Notes: a model not told the origin generated them from the sequence alone. A stretch of DNA of 55,252 bases from Actinomycetes bacterium (GCA_021787475.1 JAJYLW010000015.1:1-55252); one strand, 5' to 3'. Shown: positions 41,816-51,865, counted from the first letter of the stretch. Program-made: numbers and translations.

Positions 41816-43756
41816 TTACCCGGTTTTCCGGCGGCGGAGAATGCGGTAATCCTCCAGCCGCCGGGTCAGGCCGTTGCGGTCAAAATATTCAAGCAGCGCC
41901 TGGGCAAACTTGCGGCTGACGCCAAGCGCGTCCCTGAGCTCGGCCAAGGTGATGCGGCCGGTTTCCTGGCAGCGCCCGACAACCGCGCGGCGGGCCTGCT
42001 CAACCGCTCCGGCGGCAAAGTAGAGCTCCGGCTTGACTTTTACCACCGCGCCGCGCTCCTCCAAAAGCCCAAGGATTAATTGCAAATCCTGGCCGCCGGC
42101 GCCCGTTAAGGCTGCAAGTTCCGAGACCGGCGGCGGCATAAGTCCCGCCTCCTTAAGCTGATCCGAGACGCTATCCAAAAGCTGCTCTTGAGCTTTCGAG
42201 AGCCTGGTTTCAGCGCTGGCAAGCAAATAGCGCTGTTTTGCAAAAGCGACCCCGCCGGACTTGATCATTCCTGCCAGCAAAGCCTGGAAGGAAGAATCGT
42301 CCGGAGCCATGTCAAGCGCTTTGGCCAGCCCGCCGGCGGCGAGGCTGGGTTCGGCAGGGGATTCCTCCTGGCGGAGTTTTAGGGTCTTAAGAATGAGACT
42401 CTCGAGTTCGGAAATTATTTGCGGCGAGAAATAAATCAGGCCGCCGGAAGCCTCCCTGCCGACGGCCACAGCCGGGTCTTCCAGGGATCTCTTCAGTTGA
42501 CCTTTTGGAAGATTACTGCCGGAAATCAGCCCGTTAAGGTTCAAGCCTCTCTTGCCAGCCTCGCTTAAAAGAAGTGAAACGACCGCGACGGTTTTTCCGG
42601 TTTCCAGGATCTCAAGCCGCCTGGTGTAAGCTTCTCCCCGGCCATGCTTGCGCGGGGCCGGGTCGATGACAACGCCGCCGCCGATCGTGGTTACCGGGCT
42701 GAGCGACCGCAGGATGAAGCGGTCCCCCCGGGCGGGGACAATCTTTTTCTTCAGCCGCACCTGGGCGAAGCAGCTCTCCCCCGGGCGCAGCCGTGCGCGG
42801 TCGGCAAACATGAGCTTGGCGGTGGCCTCGGCCGTGCCGTGGTGGAAGCGCACTTGAGCGCCATACTTAAGCTGTGGCGAATTATCAAGGAGGCTGATGC
42901 GGGCGTCAACCATGTAAACAGATCTTAGCCCTTCGCCTTTGACTATCATTTGTCCGCGGCTGAGCAGATCCTTGCCGATTCCGGAAAGGTTGATGGCGGC
43001 GCGCTGTCCGGCGGCGGCGCAGGCGACGGCCCGGTCGTGCACCTGAACGGAGCGGGCGCGGGCGGGCAGGCTGTCCGGAAGCACGCGCAGGTTGTCATCA
43101 GCGCAGATTTCTCCAGACCACAACGTGCCGGTCACTACCGTGCCGATTCCCTTGAGGGTAAAGACTCGGTCTACGGGCAGGCGCGCCGCCGGCGACGCAT
43201 GATGCGCCTGCGCTGCCCGTGCGGCCGCGTCCTCAAGCGCTCCCAGCAGTAGCGGCAGGCCCGCGCCGGTCTTGGAGCTGACAGGGATGACAGGCGCTTT
43301 TGCATAAGGCGTTTCGGTCAGAAAATCATCGACGTCGGCCTGGACCAGCTCCAGCATGTCTTCTTCCACCAGATCCGCCTTGGTAATTGCCACCACTCCT
43401 TGGGGAATTCCCAGCAGCCGGATGATGGCCATGTGCTCGCGGGTCTGCGGCATGACGCCGTCATCGGCGGCAACAACCAGTAAAAAGATATCGATGCCGC
43501 TGGCGCCGGCGACCATGTTGCGGACAAACTTCTCATGCCCGGGGACGTCCACCACGCTCATCGCCGTCCCCGAAGGGAGCTTAAGCTCGGCGTAGCCCAG
43601 CTCGATGGAGATGCCGCGCTGCTTCTCCTCGGCGAGGCGGTCGGTGTCGGTGCCGGTAAGCGCCTTGATCAGGGCCGTCTTGCCATGATCGATGTGGCCG
43701 GCGGTGCCTAAAACCAGATGGTGGATGGTGGATGGTGGATGGTGGATTTTTTCCAT
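41816..43756 (-). CDS. selB: Selenocysteine-specific elongation factor SelB
   Basis: A 646-residue GTPase that delivers Sec-tRNA to UGA codons marked by a SECIS hairpin. The P-loop [19 protein letters not shown], the switch motif DVPGHEKF and the ITKADLV guanine-binding motif are intact in the first 170 residues; two beta-barrel domains follow (about 175-375), then four winged-helix domains that bind SECIS. Full length for bacterial SelB. The only standard start is ATG at 43756, with little ribosome binding site. The first 13 residues ([13 protein letters not shown]) are encoded by a heptamer repeat at 43720-43747. It is 23 bases after selA. Confidence 0.93.
   Translation of the reverse strand: MEKIHHPPSTIHHLVLGTAGHIDHGKTALIKALTGTDTDRLAEEKQRGISIELGYAELKLPSGTAMSVVDVPGHEKFVRNMVAGASGIDIFLLVVAADDGVMPQTREHMAIIRLLGIPQGVVAITKADLVEEDMLELVQADVDDFLTETPYAKAPVIPVSSKTGAGLPLLLGALEDAAARAAQAHHASPAARLPVDRVFTLKGIGTVVTGTLWSGEICADDNLRVLPDSLPARARSVQVHDRAVACAAAGQRAAINLSGIGKDLLSRGQMIVKGEGLRSVYMVDARISLLDNSPQLKYGAQVRFHHGTAEATAKLMFADRARLRPGESCFAQVRLKKKIVPARGDRFILRSLSPVTTIGGGVVIDPAPRKHGRGEAYTRRLEILETGKTVAVVSLLLSEAGKRGLNLNGLISGSNLPKGQLKRSLEDPAVAVGREASGGLIYFSPQIISELESLILKTLKLRQEESPAEPSLAAGGLAKALDMAPDDSSFQALLAGMIKSGGVAFAKQRYLLASAETRLSKAQEQLLDSVSDQLKEAGLMPPPVSELAALTGAGGQDLQLILGLLEERGAVVKVKPELYFAAGAVEQARRAVVGRCQETGRITLAELRDALGVSRKFAQALLEYFDRNGLTRRLEDYRILRRRKTG
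43720..43747. repeat. Four perfect tandem heptamers inside the 5' end of selB
   Basis: GGTGGAT is repeated four times without a break (ATCCACC on the selB strand). It lies between the selB ATG and the codons for its GTPase P-loop. Since seven is not a multiple of three, gain or loss of one unit would shift the reading frame. The word resembles the ggatgctgga repeats at 182-212 and 728-764. Confidence 0.85.
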
Positions 43757-43779
43757 TTGGAGTCCAGGGCGGCAAACTT

Positions 43780-45186
43780 CTAGCCTTGGCTGACTGCCTG
43801 CTGTAATGCCCCGATAGTTTCGTCCAGTTGCTCTGGCAGGATCGTGCGCACGTCCAGAAGGAGCCTGCCGCCATGGATGCGGCCGATGACCGGCGGGTCC
43901 GTCGCCCGCAGCCGCGCCGCCAGCTCGTCAACGGAAATCGAGACAGGGCTTAAGGCGCAGACCCATGAGTCCAGCTCCAGCAGCGGCAGGGCGCCGCCAC
44001 CCACCTTGGAGGCGGACTGCTGCAGTTGGACGCCGACGCCGGCGCCAACCGCCTGCTTCAGGCCCGCCGCCAACCGCTCAGCCATCGGTTTCAGCGCCGC
44101 CGCTGTCTCCGCCAGCATGCGCAGCGTCGGGATTCTCCGGACTGCTTCACGGGGGTTCAGATAAAGCGCCAGCGTAGCCTGCAGCGCCGCCAGCGTCATC
44201 TTGTCCACCCGGAGCGCCCGCGCCATCGGGTGCGCTTTCATTTTCTCGACAGCCTCGCGCCTGCCGATAACGATACCCGCCTGGGGGCCGCCGAGGAGCT
44301 TGTCGCCGCTAAAGGTGACGATATCGGCGCCGGAGGCGAGGCTTTCAAAAACGGACGGCTCGTCCGCCAGCGCCGGCAGGTCCGCCAGGGCGCCGCTGCC
44401 CAGGTCGTCCATGACCATCAGGTTGTGCTTGCGTCCCAGCGCGACCAGCTCGCCGATGCCGACCCCGGCGGTGAAACCGATGACCTTATAGTTGCTGGTG
44501 TGAACATGGAGCAGCATTGACGTCAATGGACCGATTCCTTTCCCGTAGTCAGCCGGCCTGGTTTTGTTGGTTGTGCCCACCTCGACAAGTTTGGCGCTGC
44601 TGGCGGCCATGATGTCGGGGATCCGAAAAGAGCCGCCGATCTCGATCAACTCGCCGCGGGAGACGATCACCTCGCGGCCGGCGGCGAACGTCGACAGGGC
44701 CAGCAGCACGGCGGCGGCATTGTTGTTGACAACGAGGGCGTTTTCGGCGCCGGTGAGGGCGGTAATGATGCGGGTGATGTGGTCGTGGCGCGATCCGCGC
44801 GCTCCCGCCGCAAGATTGTATTCCAGGTTGGAATAGGAAGCGGCAACCTCGCCAACGGCCCCGATCGCCTCTTCCGCCAGGACGGAGCGGCCCAGGTTTG
44901 TGTGGACCACCACGCCTGTGGCGTTGATCAACGGCTGCAATGTTGGTTTGTAAACGGCTGCCGCCTCTTCCCCGACAAGCGCCGCCAGACGCCCCGGCTC
45001 CAGATCGGCCGGGGTGACCGGCTCGCCAGCAAGGATGCGGCGGCGCAGCTTTTCCAGCACGCTCCGGGAAGAATCCGCCACCAGGCGGCGGCCGCGCTGC
45101 TCGATCGCGTCCGCCAGCGCCGGGTTTTCCAGCAACTCCTCGACTGAGGGCAGCCGCCGCAAGGCGGAAAGCTCCTTGTCTGCCAT
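43780..45186 (-). CDS. selA: L-seryl-tRNA(Sec) selenium transferase SelA
   Basis: A 468-residue PLP enzyme converting Ser-tRNA(Sec) to Sec-tRNA(Sec) with selenophosphate. RRLPSVEELLENP at the N-terminus, INATGVVVHTNLGRS near 85, NNNAAAVLLAL near 150 and the PLP-lysine segment FSGDKLLGGPQAG near 290 are the family signature. ATG at 45186 is chosen: agaggagcg lies just upstream and it begins the conserved N-terminal domain; the frame stays open far upstream but is not coding-like. It is the first gene of selA-selB-selC. The selenophosphate synthetase SelD is not in the window. Confidence 0.95.
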   Translation of the reverse strand: MADKELSALRRLPSVEELLENPALADAIEQRGRRLVADSSRSVLEKLRRRILAGEPVTPADLEPGRLAALVGEEAAAVYKPTLQPLINATGVVVHTNLGRSVLAEEAIGAVGEVAASYSNLEYNLAAGARGSRHDHITRIITALTGAENALVVNNNAAAVLLALSTFAAGREVIVSRGELIEIGGSFRIPDIMAASSAKLVEVGTTNKTRPADYGKGIGPLTSMLLHVHTSNYKVIGFTAGVGIGELVALGRKHNLMVMDDLGSGALADLPALADEPSVFESLASGADIVTFSGDKLLGGPQAGIVIGRREAVEKMKAHPMARALRVDKMTLAALQATLALYLNPREAVRRIPTLRMLAETAAALKPMAERLAAGLKQAVGAGVGVQLQQSASKVGGGALPLLELDSWVCALSPVSISVDELAARLRATDPPVIGRIHGGRLLLDVRTILPEQLDETIGALQQAVSQG

Positions 45187-45405
45187 AAAATCCCGCTCCT
45201 CTCGTTCCGATTCTACTCTACTGGCAAGCAGCCAATCTGTAAAGGAACGGGCGCTTGCCCGCCGTATCACAATTAAAGTAAGATATGCGCAGAGGGCCAC
45301 CAGAGTGGCGTCTCGGCGGGAAACGGTTTCCCGCGGTGGTCCTGATATGAAAACACCCGCATTTACATTGATAAATTTGCCTTCGCGCTCATGCCGGAGG
45401 TCAAG

Positions 45406-47940
45406 ATGAAGCCGGCCGGCGAGGGCGCGGTCTCCTTGAATTCCGCCATTTCTCACCGGGCGGACCTTCATCTCCATTCCCGTTTTTCCAAAGAATCCGA
45501 CCTGTGGATCCTGCGCCAGGCCCACGTGGGTGAGAGTAACACAGATCCGGAAACTGTCTATAAGGCCTGCAAACAAAAAGGGATGACTTACGTCACCCTG
45601 ACTGATCACAACACGATCGAGGGCGGGCTGCGGCTGGCCGGGCGCGAGGACTTCTTCCTCAGCGAAGAGGTGACGACCTATTTTCCGGACCAAGACGTGA
45701 AGCTGCATCTGCTGGCGCTGGGCATCAGCGAGAATCAGCACCACGAGATCCAGTCGCTGCGTAAGAACCTCTACGAGCTTGTCGCCTGGCTGAACCGTGA
45801 GAACATCGTTTACGTGCTTGCCCATCCGCTCACCAGGCTGGGAGGGGAGCTTACCCCCGGTCATATCGAGAGGCTGATGTTGCTGTTTCCCATCTGGGAA
45901 GCGCACAACGGCTCCACGCTCGAGCCCGAGAACTCGATGGCGATGAGGCTGGCCCGGCGTTGTTCACCGAGCTTCCTTGCCGGTCTGGCCGACAAGCACG
46001 ATCTGGAGCCGGTTGCCAGAAGCCGGATCAGCTTTACCGCCGGCTCTGACGACCACGCCGGCTTCGATATTGCCAGCGCCTGGACGGCTACGGCGCCGGC
46101 CAGTGACGTATCCGCATTCCTGAGCGAGGTCAAAGCCGGCCGCACCGCTGTGGCCGGAAAGCACGGGAGCACACTCAAGCTGGCCCATACGATGATGGGG
46201 CTGCTGGCCAGCAGCATCGAAGGCGCCGAGGTGAAAGAAGAAAGCCGCCGCGGACACGGCGGCCCCTGGCGTTTTTTCAAAACGGGCGGAGGCGCCGCCG
46301 AAGCGGGCAAATGGGTTGGCCTGGTGTCGCTGGCGACCGGTTCCGGCAATGCCGCCGGCTTACTTAAGACCGTCATGGGCGACCGCGAGCTGCGCCGGGC
46401 GCTGATGCCGTTGCTGGGGGCTGCCGCCCGGCCGGAGAAGAGAAGCGGCGAGCAGTTTCACCGGCAGCTGTTCTCCTTGCTAAATGCCACCTGGGCGACG
46501 GGAATGCGCTCGGCGCTGGCCAATCTCTCCGATGTGTCATTTTTCAATATCGTTGACAATTTTGACAAGATCGGGCGCCTCGTGGCGTTGCAAGCGCTGC
46601 TGATGCCCCACTCCCTGGCCGCCAACTATCACAGCCGGCAGCGGCATTTTCTCAGCCGTCTGGGCAAGCAAATGTTTCCCGATGAGCCGGAGCCGGATGA
46701 GGCCGGGCCGCCCCGCGTGGGCCTCTTCACTGACACATTTGACGAAGTAAACGGGGTAACGAGCATTCTGCGCCGGCTGGCGGAAGATTGCGAAGCAAAG
46801 GGAAGGCCCCTGGATATCATCTGCGCGGGCCGGCGTCAGGGGGGCGGAGTGACAAGGTTTCCGGCGGTGGCTTCGGTTGACCTGCCCGAGTACGGATCGC
46901 TTGGTTTGAGCATTCCGCCGGTGCTTGACGTCGTCAGCCATTGCGAGGAGCGGCGCTACAGTGTGATTCATGCCGCCACCCCGGGCCCGATGGGCCTGGC
47001 GGCCTTCCTCGCCTCGCGGATCCTGCAGGTGCCATTGGTAACCAGCTATCACACTGATGTGCCGCGCTGCATCGGCCGCATAACCGATGACAAGCTGAAT
47101 GAAGAAATTGCCTGGACTTACACGCGCTGGTTCTACCGTCGCAGCGATCTTACGTTTGTGCCGTCCGTTTACACGGGCCGCGACCTTCGCAGCCACGGCC
47201 TCGATCATCACAAGATGGCTGTTCTTTACCAGGGAATCGACTCCGACAGGTTTGCCCCCCGGTTCCGTTCCCGCCGCTGGCGGCAGCGTCTCGGTGGGGA
47301 TAACAAGAAAATTATACTGTTCGTGGGCAGGCTGTCGCAGGAGAAGGATCTCCTGTTTCTGGCTGAGTGCTACCGGGCGCTCGCCGTCAGGCGCGATGAT
47401 ATTCATCTGGCGATTGTCGGCGACGGCCCCCTGCGCCCGAAGCTGGAGGCAGTTCTTGGAGAAGGGGCAACGTTCACCGGCTGGCTGGGAGGTGAAGACT
47501 TGGCCGGCGCTTTTGCATCGGCGGACCTGTTTGTGTTCCCCAGCAGCGTCGACACTTCCGGCCAGGTAATTCTGGAGGCGCAGGCCTCCGGACTGCCCGT
47601 GGTTCTTTGCTCGGAGGGCGGCGCCTGCGAGAACATCAGGCCCGGCGTCAGCGGCCTGACAGCGCCGGCGCGAAGCCTGGCAGGATTTGCCCGGCAGGTA
47701 GAGACGCTTCTCGATGACGGCAACCTGAGGGAATCGATGGGCGAGGAAGCGAGGAAGTCGGCCAGAGTCCGCTCGTGGGAGAAAGTTTTCGATGACCTTT
47801 TTGACACATACGCAGAGCTTGTCAGTTGGTGGCAACCGCTGTCGTCGATCCAGCAGAACAAGGACGGTCATTTTGGGCGCGAAGAATCTGTGGTTGATTT
47901 CCTCCTGGGCGCCGGCGGCCAGGCTTCATATCCGCGTTAG
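45406..47940 (+). CDS. Fused PHP-domain phosphoesterase / GT4 glycosyltransferase
   Basis: An 844-residue fusion. Residues about 15-250 are a PHP domain with metal motifs DLHLHSRFSKES, TLTDHNTIEGG, LAHPLTRLGG and AGSDDHAGFD. Residues about 430-800 are a GT4 glycosyltransferase: GLFTDTFDEVNGV, SYHTDVPR, LFVGRLSQEKDL and the donor site VDTSGQVILEAQASGLPVV. A linker of about 180 residues joins them. The pairing suggests transfer of a sugar and removal of a phosphate on the same glycan or glycolipid, but no substrate is evident. The start ATG at 45406 is chosen because ggagg lies five bases before it; ATG at 45391 is less likely. It diverges from selA; the 219-base gap shows no clear promoter. 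Confidence 0.85.
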   Translation: MKPAGEGAVSLNSAISHRADLHLHSRFSKESDLWILRQAHVGESNTDPETVYKACKQKGMTYVTLTDHNTIEGGLRLAGREDFFLSEEVTTYFPDQDVKLHLLALGISENQHHEIQSLRKNLYELVAWLNRENIVYVLAHPLTRLGGELTPGHIERLMLLFPIWEAHNGSTLEPENSMAMRLARRCSPSFLAGLADKHDLEPVARSRISFTAGSDDHAGFDIASAWTATAPASDVSAFLSEVKAGRTAVAGKHGSTLKLAHTMMGLLASSIEGAEVKEESRRGHGGPWRFFKTGGGAAEAGKWVGLVSLATGSGNAAGLLKTVMGDRELRRALMPLLGAAARPEKRSGEQFHRQLFSLLNATWATGMRSALANLSDVSFFNIVDNFDKIGRLVALQALLMPHSLAANYHSRQRHFLSRLGKQMFPDEPEPDEAGPPRVGLFTDTFDEVNGVTSILRRLAEDCEAKGRPLDIICAGRRQGGGVTRFPAVASVDLPEYGSLGLSIPPVLDVVSHCEERRYSVIHAATPGPMGLAAFLASRILQVPLVTSYHTDVPRCIGRITDDKLNEEIAWTYTRWFYRRSDLTFVPSVYTGRDLRSHGLDHHKMAVLYQGIDSDRFAPRFRSRRWRQRLGGDNKKIILFVGRLSQEKDLLFLAECYRALAVRRDDIHLAIVGDGPLRPKLEAVLGEGATFTGWLGGEDLAGAFASADLFVFPSSVDTSGQVILEAQASGLPVVLCSEGGACENIRPGVSGLTAPARSLAGFARQVETLLDDGNLRESMGEEARKSARVRSWEKVFDDLFDTYAELVSWWQPLSSIQQNKDGHFGREESVVDFLLGAGGQASYPR

Positions 47941-47977
47941 CCGCGCATCCGGATGGCTGTGACTTCTTCGGACGGAT

Positions 47978-48820
47978 GTGACGTGTGCCAATGTCGACTC
48001 TGCAGTTTCGTCGAAGCGGGCGTTCAGAGCTGCTGTCTCCAGGAGATCCGGGGTAGTTTTGGCGATTGTCCGGGATGAGCATCCGCAGACTCCCGCCCTG
48101 GTCCTCTTTGCCCATCATGATGATGAGTTCTTTATTGCCGCAACCCTGAAAAAAATGGCGCAAAGAGGGCCGGCGGCGGCTGTCTGGCTGACCCGCGGCG
48201 GCCTTCACGGCCGGCTGCGTCAGGCCGAGTCGCGGCGGGCAATGGATATATTGGGGGTGCCGCGCCGGGCGCTCTTCGAGATAGGTCTGCCCGACAACCA
48301 TTTGATTGACTATCTGGAAGATGCAGTCAGGCGGCTGGCAAGATTGATGGCGGCCTACCGGCCTGCTTCTGTCATCGTGCCTGCCTTTGAAGGAGGGCAT
48401 CTTGATCATGACAGCCTGCAGTTGGCGGCCGCCGCTGCCATTAGGCGCACCAACTGGGGAGTGAATCAGCACCCGCCGCTGTATGAATTTCCTCTTTATC
48501 ACCGGTCCGGCCGCCGGCTGGCCGTCGGCGAGTTTTTGCCCGGCCCGGCCCGGACGATTTTTACCCCGCTGAAACTAAAAGACCGGGTGCTTAAGCAAAA
48601 GCTGGCCCGGATTTACAGCAGCCAGAAAATGATCCTCTACCCCATGCTGGCTTTCAGGGGCGGGCCAATGATGCTGCACCGGCGCGGAGAGCCATACCGG
48701 CTGGTGTCAGCCGGGCGCAATTACACTAAGCCCCCTCATTCCGGCCGGCTTGCCTATCAGTTCTATACGCGGCGCAAATTCAGCGAATTTGCCAGCGCCG
48801 CAGCCATGAATTATAAATGA
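47978..48820 (+). CDS. PIG-L family (LmbE-like) deacetylase
   Basis: A 280-residue zinc hydrolase. The metal motifs are LVLFAHHDDEFF near residue 45 (the usual AHPDDE with His for Pro) and GGHLDHDSLQ near 138. Family members remove acetyl from N-acetylglucosaminyl compounds such as GlcNAc-inositol or GlcNAc-malate. It follows the PHP-GT4 fusion after 37 bases and probably works on the same glycan or thiol precursor. The GTG at 47978 is the most upstream start; the conserved part begins near residue 38, so a later start is possible. Confidence 0.8.
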   Translation: MTCANVDSAVSSKRAFRAAVSRRSGVVLAIVRDEHPQTPALVLFAHHDDEFFIAATLKKMAQRGPAAAVWLTRGGLHGRLRQAESRRAMDILGVPRRALFEIGLPDNHLIDYLEDAVRRLARLMAAYRPASVIVPAFEGGHLDHDSLQLAAAAAIRRTNWGVNQHPPLYEFPLYHRSGRRLAVGEFLPGPARTIFTPLKLKDRVLKQKLARIYSSQKMILYPMLAFRGGPMMLHRRGEPYRLVSAGRNYTKPPHSGRLAYQFYTRRKFSEFASAAAMNYK

Positions 48821-48842
48821 ACTCGGAACTCAAAACTCTAAC

Positions 48843-49691
48843 TTACAGTTCTTCCCCCGCCAGAACCTGCAGCATCGTCTCCACGCCGCTGACCCTTTCC
48901 ACCAGCAGGTCGGCGGACCGCGGCAGCTGGGCCGGCATTTCTTCCGAGATTACGCCGACGTTGATGGCGGTGACTCCCTTGCGGCGCTTGCGTTTGCGCA
49001 GCTCTTTGAAAGCGTCGATATCGGTGGTGTCATCACCGGCGTAAAGCATCAGTTTTGCTCCGAGCCGGTCAACAAGATGCCCGACAGCGACTCCCTTGTC
49101 AACGTCAACAGGCGGCCTGACTTCAAATACCTTGCGGCCCTCCCGCGCCAGGAGTCCCAGCGCCTCGATTTTGGCAAAAAACATTTTCTTGATAAGCTCC
49201 CGCGCTTCGCCCGGGTCGGGCGCACGGCGAAAATGGAAGGACATGGTCGCGTTTTTGTCTTCGATCCAGATACCCGAATCCACCATTTCAGGCAGCGAAC
49301 GCGCGTATTCGACCAGCTCTTTCACTCTAGCGACGTAAGGCTGGGCGGCCTCGCACAGAACAACGGCGCGGCCGGGCAGCATCGTCTCAAAGCCGTGGTT
49401 GCCAATGTAGGCAAGGTCCGAGTTCCCGGTGATTCGCTTGGCCTCGGTTGCCGGGCGGCCGCTGACCACGGTTACGGCCAGGTACATACGCTGAAGCTGG
49501 CGCACCAGCCGGACAATATCCGGCGGCACAGCCACATCAGCCGGCTTGGGCATGATCGGCGCCAGCGTCCCGTCCAGGTCAAGGAAAATGGCGGCGCGGC
49601 CGGCTTCACTCACAAGTGGCCGCAGCATCTCCTGCATCTCATCAGGAGAGCTTGCCGTCGGCTTGGTCATTTTCAAGGATTTGCGCGCCAT
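48843..49691 (-). CDS. otsB: Trehalose-6-phosphate phosphatase (OtsB-like HAD)
   Basis: A 282-residue HAD-superfamily phosphatase with the OtsB layout: FLDLDGTLAPIMPKP near residue 36, VVSGRPATEAKRI near 75, IGNHGFE near 95, DKGVAVGHL near 200 and AGDDTTDIDAF near 218. It would release trehalose from trehalose-6-phosphate. No OtsA synthase is in the window, so another sugar phosphate is possible. It converges with the PIG-L gene and is transcribed away from the secreted protein at 49853. The few bases between it and the PIG-L gene hold gaactcgg-type simple words. Confidence 0.8.
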   Translation of the reverse strand: MARKSLKMTKPTASSPDEMQEMLRPLVSEAGRAAIFLDLDGTLAPIMPKPADVAVPPDIVRLVRQLQRMYLAVTVVSGRPATEAKRITGNSDLAYIGNHGFETMLPGRAVVLCEAAQPYVARVKELVEYARSLPEMVDSGIWIEDKNATMSFHFRRAPDPGEARELIKKMFFAKIEALGLLAREGRKVFEVRPPVDVDKGVAVGHLVDRLGAKLMLYAGDDTTDIDAFKELRKRKRRKGVTAINVGVISEEMPAQLPRSADLLVERVSGVETMLQVLAGEEL

Positions 49692-49852
49692 TTTCTAGAA
49701 GACTTTCCCGACATGGCCGTCTCGCTTTTGTCTTGGCATCACAGGCGCTATGCTATCATAAGCCGGCGCCGGTGGGCAGCAAACCTGTTTCCAGCCGCCG
49801 CCCGGCAGGGAATTTTGCAAGAAGCGGAAGTACGAGAACACGAGGCAAGGAA

Positions 49853-51865
49853 TTGACACAGTTTTTACTGCGCTGCAAACGGATGCCGGCTCCGGGGCGG
49901 ACCGCGCTTCTCCTCCTGGTTCTTGCGATCGCGTCAGGGGTCTTAAGTCAAACCTGTTTTCAGTCCCGCGCCCGCGCTGCCGGGGCGGCGATGACTGTTT
50001 CGACGGACAAGTATCTCTACCACGCCGGCGGCAGCGCCACTTTTAACATCGCCATCAATGCCGCCGGCCAGCCGCTTTCCGGCGACCTGCTGCTCAAGGT
50101 ATATCCGGCAGCCTCGCCTGCCTCGGCAAACCCTGTTCAGGGCGACCCATTGTCTACTGTGACCATAAAAAATGATTACAGTCTTTCGGGCCAGGACAGC
50201 TTCAGTTTCAGCGCCAGCACCGGCAGGCTGGGAGTCAAAGCGGGGGGGTACCCCGTCCGGGTGAGCCTGGAGTCAGGCGGCCGGGAGATGCTGGGCGCGA
50301 CATGCTGGCTGGCGGTGGCGCCGGCCGGCGGCAGCCAGCCGCTGGACCTGGTGCTAATCTGGACGGTGAGCGCGCCGCCGGCGCAGAATCCGGCCGGCGA
50401 GTTCGTGGATGCTTCGCTGCTGGACCGCTGCCAGGCAAATCCCCGCACGCCGGACACGTTGCTCCAGCATCAGGATGTGCAGCAAAAGTTCCCGCAGGTA
50501 AAAACAACCTACGCCATCGAGCCGGAGCTGCTCGATGAGCTTGCTGCCATGGCGGGCGGATTTAACATACGCAGCGGCAACGATGTCAAAAACTATCCGG
50601 CCGGCTCCCCTGCCGCCGCGGCGGCGGCGGGCTGCCTCGCCGGCCTCAGTCAGGCAGCCTCCGGCGGCGAGATCCTTGCCGCTCCCTACGCGTACACGGA
50701 CCTTTCCCTGCTGGCCAAGAACGGTTGGGATGACGGCAGCGGCCAGTTCCGCGTCGGCGACAATACCCTGGAGAGCCGGCTTGGTCTGAGCCAGGTTCCG
50801 AAGGGGGCTTATGCCCCTGGGTTGAATCTGACCACAGATTCTCTTCACTACCTTTCGGCGACCGGCAGCGAGTATACAGTGCTGCCGGGGTCGCTGCGGG
50901 CGGCGGTCCAGATCCCGCAGGCGCTGGCCGGCGCGGTCTCCTACCGCATTCGCGACATAAACGGTGAGCGGATTACGGCCCTGTTTGCCGCCGATGACGC
51001 TTCCGCCGCATTGCTCGGCGGCCAGGCCGACCCGGCCGCTTTCTTTGCGTCCCTGGCAAATGCTTATGAAGGCGGCAGCCAGCTGGTGATCGCCGCGGCG
51101 ACCGTCCCCAGCCCGGCCATCACCGAGCAGCAGCGTGACCAGGTCTATGACATAATCAGCCGGGAGTCCTGGATTAACACGATGACGCTGGGGGAAGCCG
51201 TCAAGAAGTATCCGCCAAGCACCGAGCCCGTCATCCTTTTTAAATACGCGGATCCTGTTTCAGGTTATGTCAGCCAGACCTATTACCAGAAACTGGAAGC
51301 TGCCCATGAATCTTTCGAGGACTACCGGGCGGCAGTCGATCCTGATGAAGCAGCTTTGATCACGCTGACGCGGAAGATGTTTATCGCTGAAAATGGTTAC
51401 TGGGCCGGCGAAGGGACGCGGCCCGAAGACGCCAACCGCGGCTTCGCATATTTCGATGACATTATCAAACGCGTCAAGGCCGAGTTCGGCCGGCTGTCGA
51501 TCTCGGTGGGGCTGCCTCTGCTGCAGGGATCGGCCGACGGTGAGGCGCATGTGTCAGTCACAAATGGAAATCACTATCCGCTAAGCGCCGATATAGTTGT
51601 TGAAGGCAATAATGTCCAGTTCCCCCGGGGGGATGACCGGCGCTTGACGCTTCCGCCGGGAGAGACAGACGTGAAAATTCCTTATCGTGGGTCCGGCTGG
51701 TCCCGGATCAGGGCCACTGTTCAGTCCCGGGGCCACGTGCTTGCTGATGACAGCGCCACGATTCATCCGATTTCAGACCGCGCCTGGATTGTGATTGCCG
51801 TGGCGGCGGGCGCGCTTGCCGGCGGCGCCTCGTATTATTTTTTCGCTGTCCGGCGGCGCGGTTAG
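49853..51865 (+). CDS. Secreted, membrane-anchored GH57-like protein of unknown function
   Basis: A 670-residue exported protein. The signal segment is TALLLLVLAIASGVLSQ near residues 18-34, and a C-terminal membrane helix (AWIVIAVAAGALAGGASYYF) is followed by RRRG, so it would be held by its C-terminus. Residues about 45-150 are an Ig-like beta domain. The central region has TTYAIEPELLDELA and MFIAENGYW, which resemble parts of glycoside hydrolase 57 domains, but catalytic Glu and Asp cannot be assigned. A second beta domain (about 565-640) precedes the anchor. The start TTG at 49853 follows caaggaa; ATG at 49883 is an alternative. The frame extends upstream over the phosphatase gene on the other strand and is not used there. 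Confidence 0.5.
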   Translation: MTQFLLRCKRMPAPGRTALLLLVLAIASGVLSQTCFQSRARAAGAAMTVSTDKYLYHAGGSATFNIAINAAGQPLSGDLLLKVYPAASPASANPVQGDPLSTVTIKNDYSLSGQDSFSFSASTGRLGVKAGGYPVRVSLESGGREMLGATCWLAVAPAGGSQPLDLVLIWTVSAPPAQNPAGEFVDASLLDRCQANPRTPDTLLQHQDVQQKFPQVKTTYAIEPELLDELAAMAGGFNIRSGNDVKNYPAGSPAAAAAAGCLAGLSQAASGGEILAAPYAYTDLSLLAKNGWDDGSGQFRVGDNTLESRLGLSQVPKGAYAPGLNLTTDSLHYLSATGSEYTVLPGSLRAAVQIPQALAGAVSYRIRDINGERITALFAADDASAALLGGQADPAAFFASLANAYEGGSQLVIAAATVPSPAITEQQRDQVYDIISRESWINTMTLGEAVKKYPPSTEPVILFKYADPVSGYVSQTYYQKLEAAHESFEDYRAAVDPDEAALITLTRKMFIAENGYWAGEGTRPEDANRGFAYFDDIIKRVKAEFGRLSISVGLPLLQGSADGEAHVSVTNGNHYPLSADIVVEGNNVQFPRGDDRRLTLPPGETDVKIPYRGSGWSRIRATVQSRGHVLADDSATIHPISDRAWIVIAVAAGALAGGASYYFFAVRRRG

